Counted from the first letter of the stretch, positions 1-11,719 are shown. The stretch: DNA of 64,000 nucleotides from Catenulispora sp. EB89 (GCF_041261445.1 NZ_JBGCCU010000036.1:1-64000); one strand, 5' to 3'. Numbers and translations are program-made. Notes: generated by a model from the sequence alone, not told the origin.

Positions 1-365
1 TTGCCTGGCCGAGGGCTGACTCGCGGGCTGACCGACGCACTCGGCAGCTGGCTCCGCGCGGTGAGCAGCAGGCTGATTGCGGCGGGCCGGTGGTGTGCGG
101 CGACCGCTTTGCCTGGCCGCGCGCTGATTGCCGCAGATGCGCTGCGCGCGGTGAGAATCAGGTCTTGGCACTGGCACGGCCGGCGAGCGGCGGGCTGGTT
201 GTGTGCGGCGTGTGCTTTGCCTGGCCGCGGCCTGACCGCCGCAGATCCGTTGCGCGTGGTGAGAATCAGGTCTTGGCACTGGCACGGCCGGCGAGCGGCG
301 GGCCGGCGGTGTGCGGCGTGTGCTTTGCCCGGCCGCGGGCTGATTGCCGCAGATCCGCTGCGCGA
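1..365. repeat. 108-bp tandem repeat, at least 3.4 copies
   Basis: Copies begin at 1, 109, 217 and 325, each opening with TTGCC(T/C)GGCCG. Copies 2 and 3 are nearly identical (both carry GAATCAGGTCTTGGCACTGG), copy 1 is diverged, and copy 4 breaks off near 365. The unit is 36 codons long, so two frames stay open across it, but the translation is rich in W, H, C and R and looks like no known protein. The array may extend beyond the left edge. The whole stretch 1-489 holds no gene I can support; it lies directly upstream of the inositol operon and is treated as a non-coding repetitive leader. Confidence 0.85.
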
Positions 366-489
366 GCGGCACCCTCCGCCCTCGCCATCGCACCGAACCC
401 CAGTCGGCCGGCTCGGCGGTGTGGCGCCGGGCCGGCATGTACGTCCGTTGTCTGCGTCCCGCGCCGCCTACCGATCGCGGAGGTCGTTC

Positions 490-1385
490 ATGATTGAGGT
501 CGGGGAGCTGCGGCGGTTGCGGCAGGTGCGGGTGGCGGAGCCGGAGGCCATCGCGGTCGCGGCCGCTGCCCGGCGGCGGCGGCCGTTGGTGGATGCCGGG
601 GGTCGGTTGATGCTCATCGCTGCCGATCATCCGGCGCGGGGGGCGCTCAGTGTGCGGAATGATCCGTTGGCGATGGGGGATCGGCGGGAGTTGTTGGAGC
701 GGTTGGTCGTGGCGTTGGCGCGGCCGGGGGTCGATGGGGTGCTCGCCACGCCCGACATCGTTGAGGACCTGCTGTTGCTCGGTGCTCTGGACGACCGGGT
801 CGTGGTCGGGTCGATGAATCGGGGTGGGCTGGCCGGGTCCGTTTCGGAGCTCGATGACCGGTTCACCGCGTACGACGCCGCCGGGATCGCCGCGGCGAAC
901 CTGGACGGCGGCAAGATGCTGCTGCGTATCGACCTCGGGGATCCGGACACCGTCTCGACGTTGGAGGCGTGCGGGCGCGCCGTGTCCGGGCTCGCCGCGC
1001 GCCGGTTGGTGGCGATGATCGAGCCGTTCATGGCGGCGCGCGCCGGGGACGGCCGGTTGCGCAACGACCTCACCGCCGCCGCCGTCGTGCGCGCCTGCGC
1101 GATCGCCGGGGGTCTCGGCTCGACCAGCGCCTACACGTGGCTCAAGCTGCCGGTCGTCGACGAGATGGAACGCGTCCTGGCCGCCACCACGCTTCCCGTC
1201 CTGCTCCTCGGCGGCGATCCCGACGGCGCGCCTCAGGAGACGTACGCCGCGTGGGAGAAGGCCCTGGCGTTGGAAGGCGTCCACGGTCTGGTCGTCGGCA
1301 GAGCCCTGCTCTACCCGCCGGACGGTGACGTCGCCGCCGCCGTGGACACCGCGACCGCGCTGGTGAAACCGGGTGGAGTAGGCGA

Positions 1386-1389
<4 letters not shown>
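490..1389 (+). CDS. Inositol-cluster aldolase-like protein (Cgl0159-type TIM barrel)
   Basis: This 299-residue protein resembles the Cgl0159-type (beta/alpha)8 proteins that sit in actinobacterial inositol catabolism clusters and are related to class I aldolases. Seen features are an early LIAADHPARGAL stretch, a DGVLATPDIVEDLLLLG segment, GGKMLLRIDLGDP, and a conserved Lys in TWLKLPVVDEM that is a candidate Schiff-base residue. The frame is open to the left edge, but the upstream part translates the 108-bp repeat, so I start at ATG 490, which follows GGAGG at 479-483. It overlaps iolD by 4 nt (ATGA), which implies translational coupling. An IolJ-like aldol cleavage late in inositol breakdown is inferred from context; the exact substrate is not shown. 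Confidence 0.75.
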
Positions 1390-3266
<1,877 letters not shown>

Positions 3267-3295
3267 CACCACGAACTGATGTGGAGGCAGCGCGT

Positions 3296-4399
3296 ATGGC
3301 ACCGAGAACACGTCTTCAGGCAACTGGATTCAAGACACCCGGATTCAAGACAACTGGATTCGGCCGGGCGCTCACCGCGGCGCTGGCCACCCTGCTCCTG
3401 CTCGCCGGCTGTTCGTCGAGCTCCTCCGGATCGTCCAAGACCGGGGCCGCCTCCGGCTCCTGCCCCTACACCTTCGCCGTCATCACCCACGGCGACAACG
3501 GCAACTTCTGGAGCGTGGTCTACAAGGGCGCCAAGGACGCGGCCAAGGACACCGGCTGCAAGCTGTCCGAGACCTACGGCTCGCAGCAGCAGGGCCAGGC
3601 CCAGCCGGACGACAACGCCGAGAACGCGCAGATCCAGAACGCGATCAACGCCAAGGTCAACGGCATCATCGTCTCCGACCACGCGCCGAGCGTGATGAAC
3701 TCCACGCTGGCCGCCGCCTCCGACGCCGGGATCCCGGTGGTGCTGGTCAACGCCGGCTGCGACGACGCCGACATCGCCGCGGCCAAGGCCCTGACCTGCG
3801 TCGGGCAGCCCGAGCAGCTGGCCGGCAAGCAGGCCGGGCAGCGGTTCGCCAAAGAGGGCGCGACCAACGTGCTGTGTGTGATCCACCAGTCCGGGCAGAA
3901 CCTGCTGGACCGCTGTAACGGCATCGCGCAGGGCCTGGGCGTCGGGCAGCAGTGCTCGACCTCGTCGGCCCCGGCCTCCGGCCCGGCCTGCACCGAGCTG
4001 ATCCTGTCCACGCCGAACGCCGCCTCCAACCCGCAGCAGGCCGTCGGCCAGGTCACCGCCTACTTGCAGTCGCACCCCGGCGTCAACGCCGTGATGACGC
4101 TGAACAACGCGATCGGCCAGGCGCTCGTGGTCGCCAAGCCGGCCAACGTCAAGATCGCCACCTTCGACCTGTCCAGCGACGTGCAGAACGACCTGCAGGC
4201 CTCGCCGCCGACCCTGGACTTCGCGGTCGACCAGCAGCAGTACCTGCAGGGCTACCTGCCGGTGGAGTTCCTGTACCTGTACGCCAAGCACGAGGGCAAC
4301 GCGGTCGGCGGCGGTACCACCGTGGCCAGCGGGCCCAAGCTCGTCGACAGTACGAACATCAAGTCGGTGGCCGCCGCGATCGCGGCCGGGGACGACTGA
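3296..4399 (+). CDS. Sugar/inositol ABC transporter substrate-binding lipoprotein
   Basis: Extracytoplasmic binding protein of the periplasmic-binding-protein-4 (ribose/inositol) class, 367 residues. A Lys/Arg-containing n-region, a hydrophobic core and a lipobox LLAGC place the lipidated Cys at about residue 39, followed by a Ser/Gly linker. The mature part starts YTFAVITHGDNGNFW, the usual first strand of CUT2 receptors. ATG 3296 is chosen because GGAGG at 3283-3287 sits 8 nt upstream; an in-frame GTG at 3281 would overlap that site. The n-region carries a 15-bp tandem repeat (FKTPGFKTTGF). Stop and permease start share one base. The ligand is inferred to be myo-inositol from the iol neighbours. 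Confidence 0.88.
   Translation: MAPRTRLQATGFKTPGFKTTGFGRALTAALATLLLLAGCSSSSSGSSKTGAASGSCPYTFAVITHGDNGNFWSVVYKGAKDAAKDTGCKLSETYGSQQQGQAQPDDNAENAQIQNAINAKVNGIIVSDHAPSVMNSTLAAASDAGIPVVLVNAGCDDADIAAAKALTCVGQPEQLAGKQAGQRFAKEGATNVLCVIHQSGQNLLDRCNGIAQGLGVGQQCSTSSAPASGPACTELILSTPNAASNPQQAVGQVTAYLQSHPGVNAVMTLNNAIGQALVVAKPANVKIATFDLSSDVQNDLQASPPTLDFAVDQQQYLQGYLPVEFLYLYAKHEGNAVGGGTTVASGPKLVDSTNIKSVAAAIAAGDD
3326..3361 (+). repeat. 15-bp tandem repeat inside signal peptide coding region
   Basis: GGATTCAAGACA occurs at 3326 and again at 3341, and GGATTC starts a third partial copy at 3356. The period is exactly 15 bp (5 codons), so copy-number change would keep frame and alter only the length of the signal-peptide n-region. 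Confidence 0.8.
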
Positions 4400-5525
4400 T
4401 GACCAGCGCCGACGTCGCGGTGGCCGGGCCCGGGGAGGCCGGGCCGCCGCCCGCCGGCCCGCCGGGGGCCGACGCCGGCGAATCCGACGGTCGGGGCGCC
4501 GAGGCCGGCCTGCTCACCAGGGCCCTGCGGCGCCCCGCGCTCGGGGCGCTGCTCGGCGCGGTCGCGGTGTTCGTGGTGTTCGCCGTCACCGACAGCACCC
4601 CGCAGCACCTGTGGCTGACGCAGACCGGGTTCCAGGCGTGGGCCCAGCAGGCGGCGTTCTTCGGGATCATGGCGGTGCCGGTCGGGCTGCTGATGATCGG
4701 CGGCGAGTTCGACCTGTCGACCGGCGGGATGACCGGGTTCTGCGCCATCATCATGGCGCTGCTGGTCGGGAACGAGCACTGGAACGCCTGGGCCGCGGTG
4801 GCGGTGACGTTCGCCTTCGGGGCCGCGATCGGGGCGGTCAACGGGCTCGTCGTGACGCGGTCGGGGCTGCCGAGTTTCATCGTCACGCTGGCGACGTACT
4901 TCGTGTTCCGCGGCCTGTCGGTCGGCGGCGTGCTGAAGGTGAACCACGGCAGCACCAACATCGGGCTGACCGGGACCGACCATCCGGGGCTGAAGAGCGC
5001 CAAGGACGTCTTCGGCGGCTCCTTCGCGCACAGCAGTGGTCTTCGGGCCGGATATCAGGACGCGATCCTGTGGTTCGTCGGCGTCACGGTGGTCGCGGTG
5101 TGGCTGCTGGGCCGGACCCGGTTCGGGAACTGGGTGTTCGCCGTCGGAGGTGATGCGGACGCCGCACGCAAGGTCGGTGTGCCGGTGCGGCGGACGAAGG
5201 TCCTGTTGTTCATGGGGACCTCGACGGCTGCGGCGCTGGTCGGCGTCATCTCGTTCCTGCAGACCAACACCGCGGTGTCCGAGCAGGGCGTGGGATACGA
5301 GTTCTACTACATCATCGCCGCGGTGGTCGGCGGCTGCCTGCTCACCGGCGGGCACGGCTCGGCGCTCGGTGCGGCGTTGGGAGCCTGCATCATCGGGATG
5401 GCGTTGCAGGGCGTGATCTATTCCGGGTGGGACAGCTCCTGGGACTTCACGTTCCTCGGGGCGATCCTGTTCCTGGCCGTCGCCGTCAATACCCTGACTC
5501 ACCGGCGAGCGATGAGGGCGCGCAG

Positions 5526-5529
<4 letters not shown>
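4399..5529 (+). CDS. CUT2-family sugar/inositol ABC permease
   Basis: Integral membrane permease of the BPD_transp_2 (RbsC/IatP) family, 376 residues. After a Gly/Pro/Ala-rich cytoplasmic tail of about 45 residues come several strongly hydrophobic helices. The conserved [11 protein letters not shown] segment is the family signature for CUT2 permeases, and [20 protein letters not shown] near the end is also typical. ATG 4399 overlaps the stop of the binding protein by one base. The gene ends in ATGA shared with the ATPase start, so subunit synthesis is probably coupled. The Pro/Ala tail is longer than usual but not rare in actinomycetes. Confidence 0.9.
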
Positions 5530-6422
<893 letters not shown>

Positions 6423-6447
6423 TCGACGGACTCTGAGGGACCCTGCC

Positions 6448-7368
6448 ATGCCACTGCCCCGTCCGGCCACCCTCGGCGCGATCCGCGTCGCCCGGGAGGC
6501 CGCCACCCTGATCCGCCGCTCGGCCGCGCCGCGGCGGCTGCGCTTCAAGGCCTCCTCCGCGGACCTGGTCACCGCCACCGACCTGCGGGTCGAGCGGCTG
6601 GTCCGGTCCTGGCTGAAGGCCACCCATCCCGAGCACGCCATCGTCGGCGAGGAGGGCGGCGGGCTGGCCGAGATGGATCCGTCGCGGCCGACGTGGTTCG
6701 TCGATCCCGTGGACGGCACGACGAACTTCGTGCGCGGGATCCCGCACTGCGCGTGCTCGATCGCGTTCTGGGACGGGCAGCGGCTCGCTCTGGGCGTGGT
6801 GGCCGACGTGGCGCGCCGCCGCATCTACTGGGCCGAGGCCGGACGCGGCGCCTACGAGGGGCGGCGCCGGCTGCGCGTCTCGCCGGTGCGGCGGCTGGAC
6901 CGGGCGGTGCTGGCCACCGGCTTCCCGCCGACCCGGTCCTTCGACACCGACGACAACCTCGCGGAGTTCTCCTCGGTGTTCCGGCAGTCCCGGGACGTGC
7001 GGCGGACCGGGAGCGCGGCGATCGACCTGGCGTGGGTCGCGGCCGGGCGGCTGGACTGCTACTGGGAGCAGCGGTGCGGGCCGTGGGACTGGGCCGCCGG
7101 GGTGCTGCTGGTGCGGGAGGCCGGGGGGAAGGCGACGACGTACACCGGGCTGGAGTGGCATCCCGGGGACGCGGATCTGGTGGCGTCGAACGGGCCGGTG
7201 CATCCGGCGTTGATCGAGGCGTTCTGTGAGGCTCGGGCGGGCGGTGGGCTGCCGGTGCGGCCGCCGCAGCCGGTGTTCAGTGCGCCGGCGGTGGCTTCGC
7301 CTGACTCGCCTGGTTCGCCTGCTTCGTCGACGGCTACCTCGTCTCCCTCGGCGGCTTCAGCTGGGTAG
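6448..7368 (+). CDS. Inositol-1-monophosphatase family protein
   Basis: Mg-dependent phosphatase of the IMPase/SuhB superfamily, 306 residues. Metal-binding motifs are present: GEEGGG near residue 70, DPVDGTTNFV near 90, and WDWAAGVLLVREAGG near 217. GAGGGA lies upstream of ATG 6448. Its position at the end of the inositol uptake/catabolism operon suggests it releases free inositol from inositol phosphates, but histidinol-phosphate or other sugar-phosphate phosphatase activity cannot be excluded. The last 35 residues are a Ser/Pro/Ala tail without homology to the fold. Its 3' end overlaps the convergent MFS gene by 12 nt. Confidence 0.85.
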   Translation: MPLPRPATLGAIRVAREAATLIRRSAAPRRLRFKASSADLVTATDLRVERLVRSWLKATHPEHAIVGEEGGGLAEMDPSRPTWFVDPVDGTTNFVRGIPHCACSIAFWDGQRLALGVVADVARRRIYWAEAGRGAYEGRRRLRVSPVRRLDRAVLATGFPPTRSFDTDDNLAEFSSVFRQSRDVRRTGSAAIDLAWVAAGRLDCYWEQRCGPWDWAAGVLLVREAGGKATTYTGLEWHPGDADLVASNGPVHPALIEAFCEARAGGGLPVRPPQPVFSAPAVASPDSPGSPASSTATSSPSAASAG

Positions 7369-8646
7369 TTCGCGCAGCTTGCGCAGCGGCGAGCCGAGGA
7401 GGAACAGGACGCTGCAACAGGCTCCGATCGTGGAGATCGCCAGAGCGGTGCGGATGCCCACGGTCGTGGCCAGCCAGCCGCCGGTCAGCGCGCCGAGGGG
7501 GCGGATGCCGTAGTTGATGGTCTGGAGCACGCCGGAGATGCGGGAGCGCAGGTCGTCGGGCATGACTGCGGTGATGTAGGCGTTGGCGGAGACGTCGAGG
7601 ACCATGACGCCGAGGCCGGACAGGAACTCGTACACGAACAGTGTCAGCACGATCAGCACCTTCGGGCCCGAGGCGAGCACGACCAGGATGTGCGGGGCGG
7701 CGAAGCCGAGGAAGCCGAGCGTCATGCCCATGCCGATGCCGATGCGCGCCACGACGCGGCTGGTCAGGGCCGCGCCGACCAGGCCGCCGACCGCGCCGGC
7801 GCCGAGGGCCAGGCCGAGCAGGCCGGCGTTGATGTGCAGGTACGTGCTCACGTAGAGGATGAACAGGGCCTGGAAGATGAAGTCGAAGAAGTTGACGGTG
7901 CCGACGGCGCCTTGCAGGGCCCTGATGCCGGGTGTCGCGACGATCCAGCGCAGGCCGGCCAGGAAGCCGCCTTTGGCTTCGCGGTCCGGCACCGGTTCGG
8001 TCGGCGAGATCCGGCTCAGCGCCACGGCCGAGGCCAGGTAGCTCGCCGCATCGGCGACCAGCGCGAACGGCGCGGTCAGGAGCTGCACGGCCAGGCCGCC
8101 GAGGCTGGGCCCGGAGACGTAGGCGAAGGCGCGGCTGCCGTTGCTGAGCGAGGAGGCCTGCATGAGTTCGGCGTTCGGGACCATGGCCGCGAACAGGGTG
8201 TTGTCGGAGATGCTGAAGAGCACGGCGAGGACGCCGACGGCGAGTTCGGCGACGATCAGCTGCGCCAGAGTCAGGACGCCGAAGGCGTAGGCGACCGGCA
8301 CCGAGAGCACGGCCAGGAAGCGCCCGAGGTCGGCGAACAGCATGATCCGCCGCCGGCTCGGCCGCCGGTCGACCCAGATGCCGGCCGGGATCGACAGCAG
8401 CAGCGCGGGGATCATCGGCGCGGCGGTGAGCCAGGCCATCGCGGTGGCACCGGCGCCGAACAGGAGCACGGCGGCCAGCGGCATCGCGATGCGATGGACC
8501 TCGTCGCCGATGAGCGAGACGCTGTGCCCGATCCAGAAGCGGCGGAAGTCGCGGCGGCGCAGGACCGCGGGGACGCGGCCGTGGAGGGCGGACGGGAGCA
8601 GGCGGGATATCGCGCCCTCGGGGGGCGCTTCGGCGGCGGTGGTCAC
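7357..8646 (-). CDS. MFS exporter (EntS/DUF894-like)
   Basis: A 429-residue major facilitator with about 12 hydrophobic helices, similar in layout to EntS-like actinobacterial efflux proteins. It opens with a cytoplasmic stretch ending LRRRDFRRFWIGHSVSLIGDEV, and the loop between helices 2 and 3 has IWVDRRPSRRRIML. It starts with GTG at 8646 overlapping the stop of the ArsR-type gene (GTGA), so it is probably co-transcribed with and controlled by that regulator. Substrate unknown; drug or siderophore-like small molecules are the usual cargo. Confidence 0.85.
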   Translation of the reverse strand: MTTAAEAPPEGAISRLLPSALHGRVPAVLRRRDFRRFWIGHSVSLIGDEVHRIAMPLAAVLLFGAGATAMAWLTAAPMIPALLLSIPAGIWVDRRPSRRRIMLFADLGRFLAVLSVPVAYAFGVLTLAQLIVAELAVGVLAVLFSISDNTLFAAMVPNAELMQASSLSNGSRAFAYVSGPSLGGLAVQLLTAPFALVADAASYLASAVALSRISPTEPVPDREAKGGFLAGLRWIVATPGIRALQGAVGTVNFFDFIFQALFILYVSTYLHINAGLLGLALGAGAVGGLVGAALTSRVVARIGIGMGMTLGFLGFAAPHILVVLASGPKVLIVLTLFVYEFLSGLGVMVLDVSANAYITAVMPDDLRSRISGVLQTINYGIRPLGALTGGWLATTVGIRTALAISTIGACCSVLFLLGSPLRKLRELPS

Positions 8647-9308
8647 GAGCGGTCGTCCACTGATTCGGATCCGGGATCTTGCTTGGCGCTGCCGGGGTCC
8701 GCCTCGGTCTCAGACTCCGTTCCCGGCGTCGGCCCCCGATCCTTCCGGAACGCGATCCGCAGCATCTGCACCAGCTCCGCACCCTCGGGCCGCAGCTCGG
8801 GCTGGGTGTTGCGGTCGGCGAACCGGTCGGTCAGGGCACTGATCGCCTCGGAGAGCTCACCGAGTTCGGCGGCGGTCAGGTACAGCAGGCGGTCGCCGAA
8901 TTCCTCGGCCTCCCGCCACTCCGAGGGCAGCTCGTGGGCCGTTCGCTGGGCCCTGGCCACCTCCTCGAAGTAGAACTGCGTGAAGAAGCTCCGTGCCTCG
9001 CTCCACGCGGCCTGGACCGCCGGGTCCGTCGAGGTGCTCGGGATGTTCGTGTACTGCGCCGTGGCCCGCCACGGCTTCTGCCGTCCGGGCCCGGGCACCT
9101 CCTCGACCACGCCGTACTTCGCGAGCATGCGCAGGTGGTAGCTGCAGCTGGCCACCGACTCGCCGGTCAGTTCGGCGGCGCGGGTCGCGGTCAGCGGGCC
9201 CTCGGTGCGCAGCAGGCCCACCAGTTCCATCCGGGTGCGGTGCGCGTAGGCGCGGATGGCCTGGGGGTCGTTCAGGTGCAGGACGTCATCGTGCTCTGAG
9301 CCGGGCAT
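8643..9308 (-). CDS. ArsR-family winged-helix regulator
   Basis: A 221-residue DNA-binding protein. The N-terminal winged helix-turn-helix (about 18-85) reads AIRAYAHRTRMELVGLLR, then GPLTATRAAELTGESVASCSYHLRMLAKYGVVEE, the ArsR/HTH_20 pattern. It lacks the Cys metal site of true ArsR proteins, so it probably senses an organic ligand through the longer C-terminal half. It is translationally coupled to the MFS exporter, and a perfect inverted repeat lies just upstream, so local autorepression with efflux control is likely. Confidence 0.85.
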   Translation of the reverse strand: MPGSEHDDVLHLNDPQAIRAYAHRTRMELVGLLRTEGPLTATRAAELTGESVASCSYHLRMLAKYGVVEEVPGPGRQKPWRATAQYTNIPSTSTDPAVQAAWSEARSFFTQFYFEEVARAQRTAHELPSEWREAEEFGDRLLYLTAAELGELSEAISALTDRFADRNTQPELRPEGAELVQMLRIAFRKDRGPTPGTESETEADPGSAKQDPGSESVDDRS

Positions 9309-9320
9309 GCATCTAAAGAT

Positions 9321-9338
9321 AGCTTTCTAAAGAAAGCT
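9321..9338. promoter_or_regulatory. Palindromic operator upstream of the ArsR/MFS pair
   Basis: AGCTTTC-TAAA-GAAAGCT is a perfect 7+7 inverted repeat in an AT-rich island, 12 nt upstream of the ArsR-type start codon. Size and position fit a dimeric winged-helix operator overlapping the promoter. Binding is inferred. Confidence 0.7.
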
Positions 9339-9363
9339 TTACAAGGCTCCGCCGCACCTCGGG

Positions 9364-10035
9364 TCACTCTTCGTAGGTCCGCACCTCCACCTGGAACGGG
9401 GCCTCCCCGAACATCGCGACCGCCGCGCGGTACCCGCTCGGGACCGCCACCGGTGCCACCCGGTGGCGGTGCGAGCTGGCCGGTTCCACGCACGCCACCA
9501 GGTCCCGCTGTAACACCGCCGCCTTGGTGTTCGCCCAGCCCAGGCCGCCGGCCACCTTCGCCACCGCCTCCTTGCGGGTCCACAGCCGCGCGTAGCGGTC
9601 GGTCTGCTCCACCGGGTCGTGGCCGCCGGCGACGTAGCGCGCCTCGAACGGCAGGAAGTACCGCTCGGACATGTCCACCGGGTCCAGACCCTCGGTCAGC
9701 TGGCGGATGTCCACGCCGACCTCGCGGTCCGGCGCCACCGCCAGCAGCGCCAGCGCGCCGTCGTGCGCCAGGCTGATATGTGGGCCGCCGGCGGCCAGGG
9801 CGGGCTTGCCGTTGGCGTCGGCGGTGAAGGTGATGCTCTGCGGCTCGACGTGCAGTTCGCGGCCCAGGATCACGCGGCGCGCGCCGTGCGCCACCAGGTA
9901 GCGGTGCCGGTCGCGCTCGCGCAGGAAGTCGGCGGCGTGCGCGAACTCGCCCTCGTCGAGCAGCCGCTCGTAGTGCTCGGCGGTGTCCGGGGCGGTGTCG
10001 GTGTCGATGATCCAGACGCGGATCCGATCGGTCAT
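9364..10035 (-). CDS. 4'-phosphopantetheinyl transferase (Sfp type)
   Basis: Enzyme of 223 residues that would move the phosphopantetheine arm of CoA onto carrier-protein serines, activating NRPS/PKS proteins. The core motifs are ISLAHDG, REVGVDIRQL and WTRKEAVAKVAGG. In the second motif the usual acidic third metal-site residue (GVDxE) is Arg here, a deviation worth noting. The start at ATG 10035 overlaps the stop of the upstream FMN enzyme (ATGA). The nearest carrier proteins are in the NRPS cluster about 20 kb away, which it could serve in trans. Confidence 0.85.
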   Translation of the reverse strand: MTDRIRVWIIDTDTAPDTAEHYERLLDEGEFAHAADFLRERDRHRYLVAHGARRVILGRELHVEPQSITFTADANGKPALAAGGPHISLAHDGALALLAVAPDREVGVDIRQLTEGLDPVDMSERYFLPFEARYVAGGHDPVEQTDRYARLWTRKEAVAKVAGGLGWANTKAAVLQRDLVACVEPASSHRHRVAPVAVPSGYRAAVAMFGEAPFQVEVRTYEE

Positions 10036-11132
10036 GGCCGCACCGCCGAGCGGTCGATGTCGGCGAGGGTCGCCGTGCCCATCAGGGTCATGGTGTGTTC
10101 GAGTTCGGAGGTGGCCAGCCGCAGGACCGCCTCGACGCCGTCTTCCCCGTCGGCGGCCAGCCCCCACAGGAATGGCCGGCCGATCAGCACCGCGTCGGCG
10201 CCCAGGGCCAGGGCCGTGAACACGTCGGTGCCGCGGCGGATGCCGCCGTCGACGAGGACCGGCATCGAGCCGGAGACCGCCGCGACGCATTCCTCGAGCG
10301 CGTCGATGCTCGCCACGGCGTTGTCGAGCTGGCGGCCGCCGTGGTTGGACACCACGATGCCGTCGACGCCGTGCTCGGCGGCCAGCCGCGCGTCCTCGGC
10401 GGTCAGCACGCCCTTGAGCAGGATCGGCTTGGCCGTCCGGCTGCGCATCCAGGCCAGGTCGTCCCAGGTCAGGGCGCGGTCGAAGGAGATCTCGGCGTGC
10501 GCGGAGATCGCCGAGTCGGCCTCGTGGGCCCGGTGCGCCTCGGCCATCACCGCCGGGTCGACGTTCACGGCCGCGACGCCCTCGGGCAGCGTGAAGCCGT
10601 TGCGCATGTCGCGCAGCCGCTGCCCGATGCGCTTGGCGTCCAGGGTCACCACGAACGCCTCGTAGCCGGCGGCCTCGGCGCGCTCGATCAGCTGCTCCAG
10701 CACGGCGCGCTGCCGAAGCCAGTACAGCTGTAGCCACAACGGGCCGCTCGCGGCTTCGGCGATGTCCTCCAGGGTGCGGCTGGCGAAGATGCCGACGACC
10801 GTCAGCGCCCCGACCCGGCCCGCGCCGCGGACCGTGGCGACCTCGCCCTCGGGGTGCAGCAGGCGGTGGTAGGCGATCGGGGCCAGCCCGACCGGGGTCG
10901 CCAGGGCGGTCCCGAACAGGGCGGTGCGGGTGTCGATCTTGTCGACGTCGGTGAGGACGCGGGGGCGCAGACGGTGGCGGTCGTAGGCGGAGGTGTTGGC
11001 GGCCAGGGTGCGCTCGTCGCCGGAACCGCCGTCGACGAAGTCCCACACGGAGCGGGTGACGTGGCCGGCCGCGAGGTCGCGGAAGTCGGTCAGGCGCAGT
11101 GGAGCGGCGTTTTGGGTCCCCATGGAGTTCAC
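10032..11132 (-). CDS. FMN-dependent alpha-hydroxy-acid oxidase (hydroxymandelate-oxidase-like)
   Basis: A 366-residue TIM-barrel flavoenzyme. Motifs: WDFVDGGSGDE near the start, PVGLAPIAYHRLLHPEGE, WLQLYWL (FMN/substrate Tyr), and VVSNHGGRQLD with the catalytic His and substrate Arg. By recall it resembles Hmo, the 4-hydroxymandelate oxidase of hydroxyphenylglycine pathways, more than lactate dehydrogenases, but HmaS and HpgT partners are absent here. The start is ambiguous: GTG 11132 or ATG 11123, neither with a strong ribosome site. It is coupled by a 4-nt overlap to the phosphopantetheinyl transferase, an unusual pairing that hints at secondary metabolism. Confidence 0.8.
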   Translation of the reverse strand: MNSMGTQNAAPLRLTDFRDLAAGHVTRSVWDFVDGGSGDERTLAANTSAYDRHRLRPRVLTDVDKIDTRTALFGTALATPVGLAPIAYHRLLHPEGEVATVRGAGRVGALTVVGIFASRTLEDIAEAASGPLWLQLYWLRQRAVLEQLIERAEAAGYEAFVVTLDAKRIGQRLRDMRNGFTLPEGVAAVNVDPAVMAEAHRAHEADSAISAHAEISFDRALTWDDLAWMRSRTAKPILLKGVLTAEDARLAAEHGVDGIVVSNHGGRQLDNAVASIDALEECVAAVSGSMPVLVDGGIRRGTDVFTALALGADAVLIGRPFLWGLAADGEDGVEAVLRLATSELEHTMTLMGTATLADIDRSAVRP

Positions 11133-11248
11133 GTTTCCGAGCGGTGCCGCTCCAAACGCGCCGCCGGCCGCTCCGGTGCGGGCGGCGCGACCTGGGTCAG
11201 GGCCGGCGGCAGCGATTTGTTGTCAGTAGGTCGCAATAGTCTTTTTCC

Positions 11249-11719
11249 ATGAGCGAACCCGTGTTCCGCGAGATGCGCGAGAGCGACCTTTCGGTGCTGT
11301 TCGAGATCCAGTGTGACGCCGAGGCCCAGCGGATGGCGGCGTTCACGAGCACCGCGAACGATCGCGAGGCGTATCTGGCCAAGCACCGGCGGCTGCTGGC
11401 CGACGACCGGATCGTGCGCGTCGTGGTGGAGCTCGACGGTGAGGTCGTGGGCAGCGCGGCGGCCTTCCCGCTGGGGGAGGACATCGACGTCACGTACTGG
11501 ATCCGCCGCGAGTTCTGGGGGCGGGGCCTGGCCGCGGCGGCGCTGGCGGCGGTGCTGGAGCAGGTGGCGGTGCGGCCGGTGTTCGCCTCGGCGGCGTATG
11601 ACAACGCGGCGTCGATGCGGGTGCTGGAGAAGAACGGGTTCAAGCGCGTGGGGGAGGAGCGGGGGTTCGCCGAGGCGCGGGGGGAGGAGATCGGGGAAGT
11701 GATGTTCCGGCTGAACTGA
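11249..11719 (+). CDS. GNAT-family N-acetyltransferase (RimJ/RimL-like)
   Basis: A 156-residue acetyl-CoA-dependent acyltransferase. The acetyl-CoA loop is visible as REFWGRGLAAAALAAVLE, followed by AYDNAASMRVLEKNGFKRVGE, the typical RimJ/RimL C-terminal half. Substrate unknown. It is divergent from the oxidase gene, sharing a 116-bp promoter region, and is followed 23 nt later by an integral membrane protein gene. Confidence 0.85.
   Translation: MSEPVFREMRESDLSVLFEIQCDAEAQRMAAFTSTANDREAYLAKHRRLLADDRIVRVVVELDGEVVGSAAAFPLGEDIDVTYWIRREFWGRGLAAAALAAVLEQVAVRPVFASAAYDNAASMRVLEKNGFKRVGEERGFAEARGEEIGEVMFRLN

Noticed and set aside
1-489. N-terminal extension of the aldolase-like protein through the repeats
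   Set aside because: The extension translates a tandem repeat, and ATG 490 with GGAGG gives the expected size.
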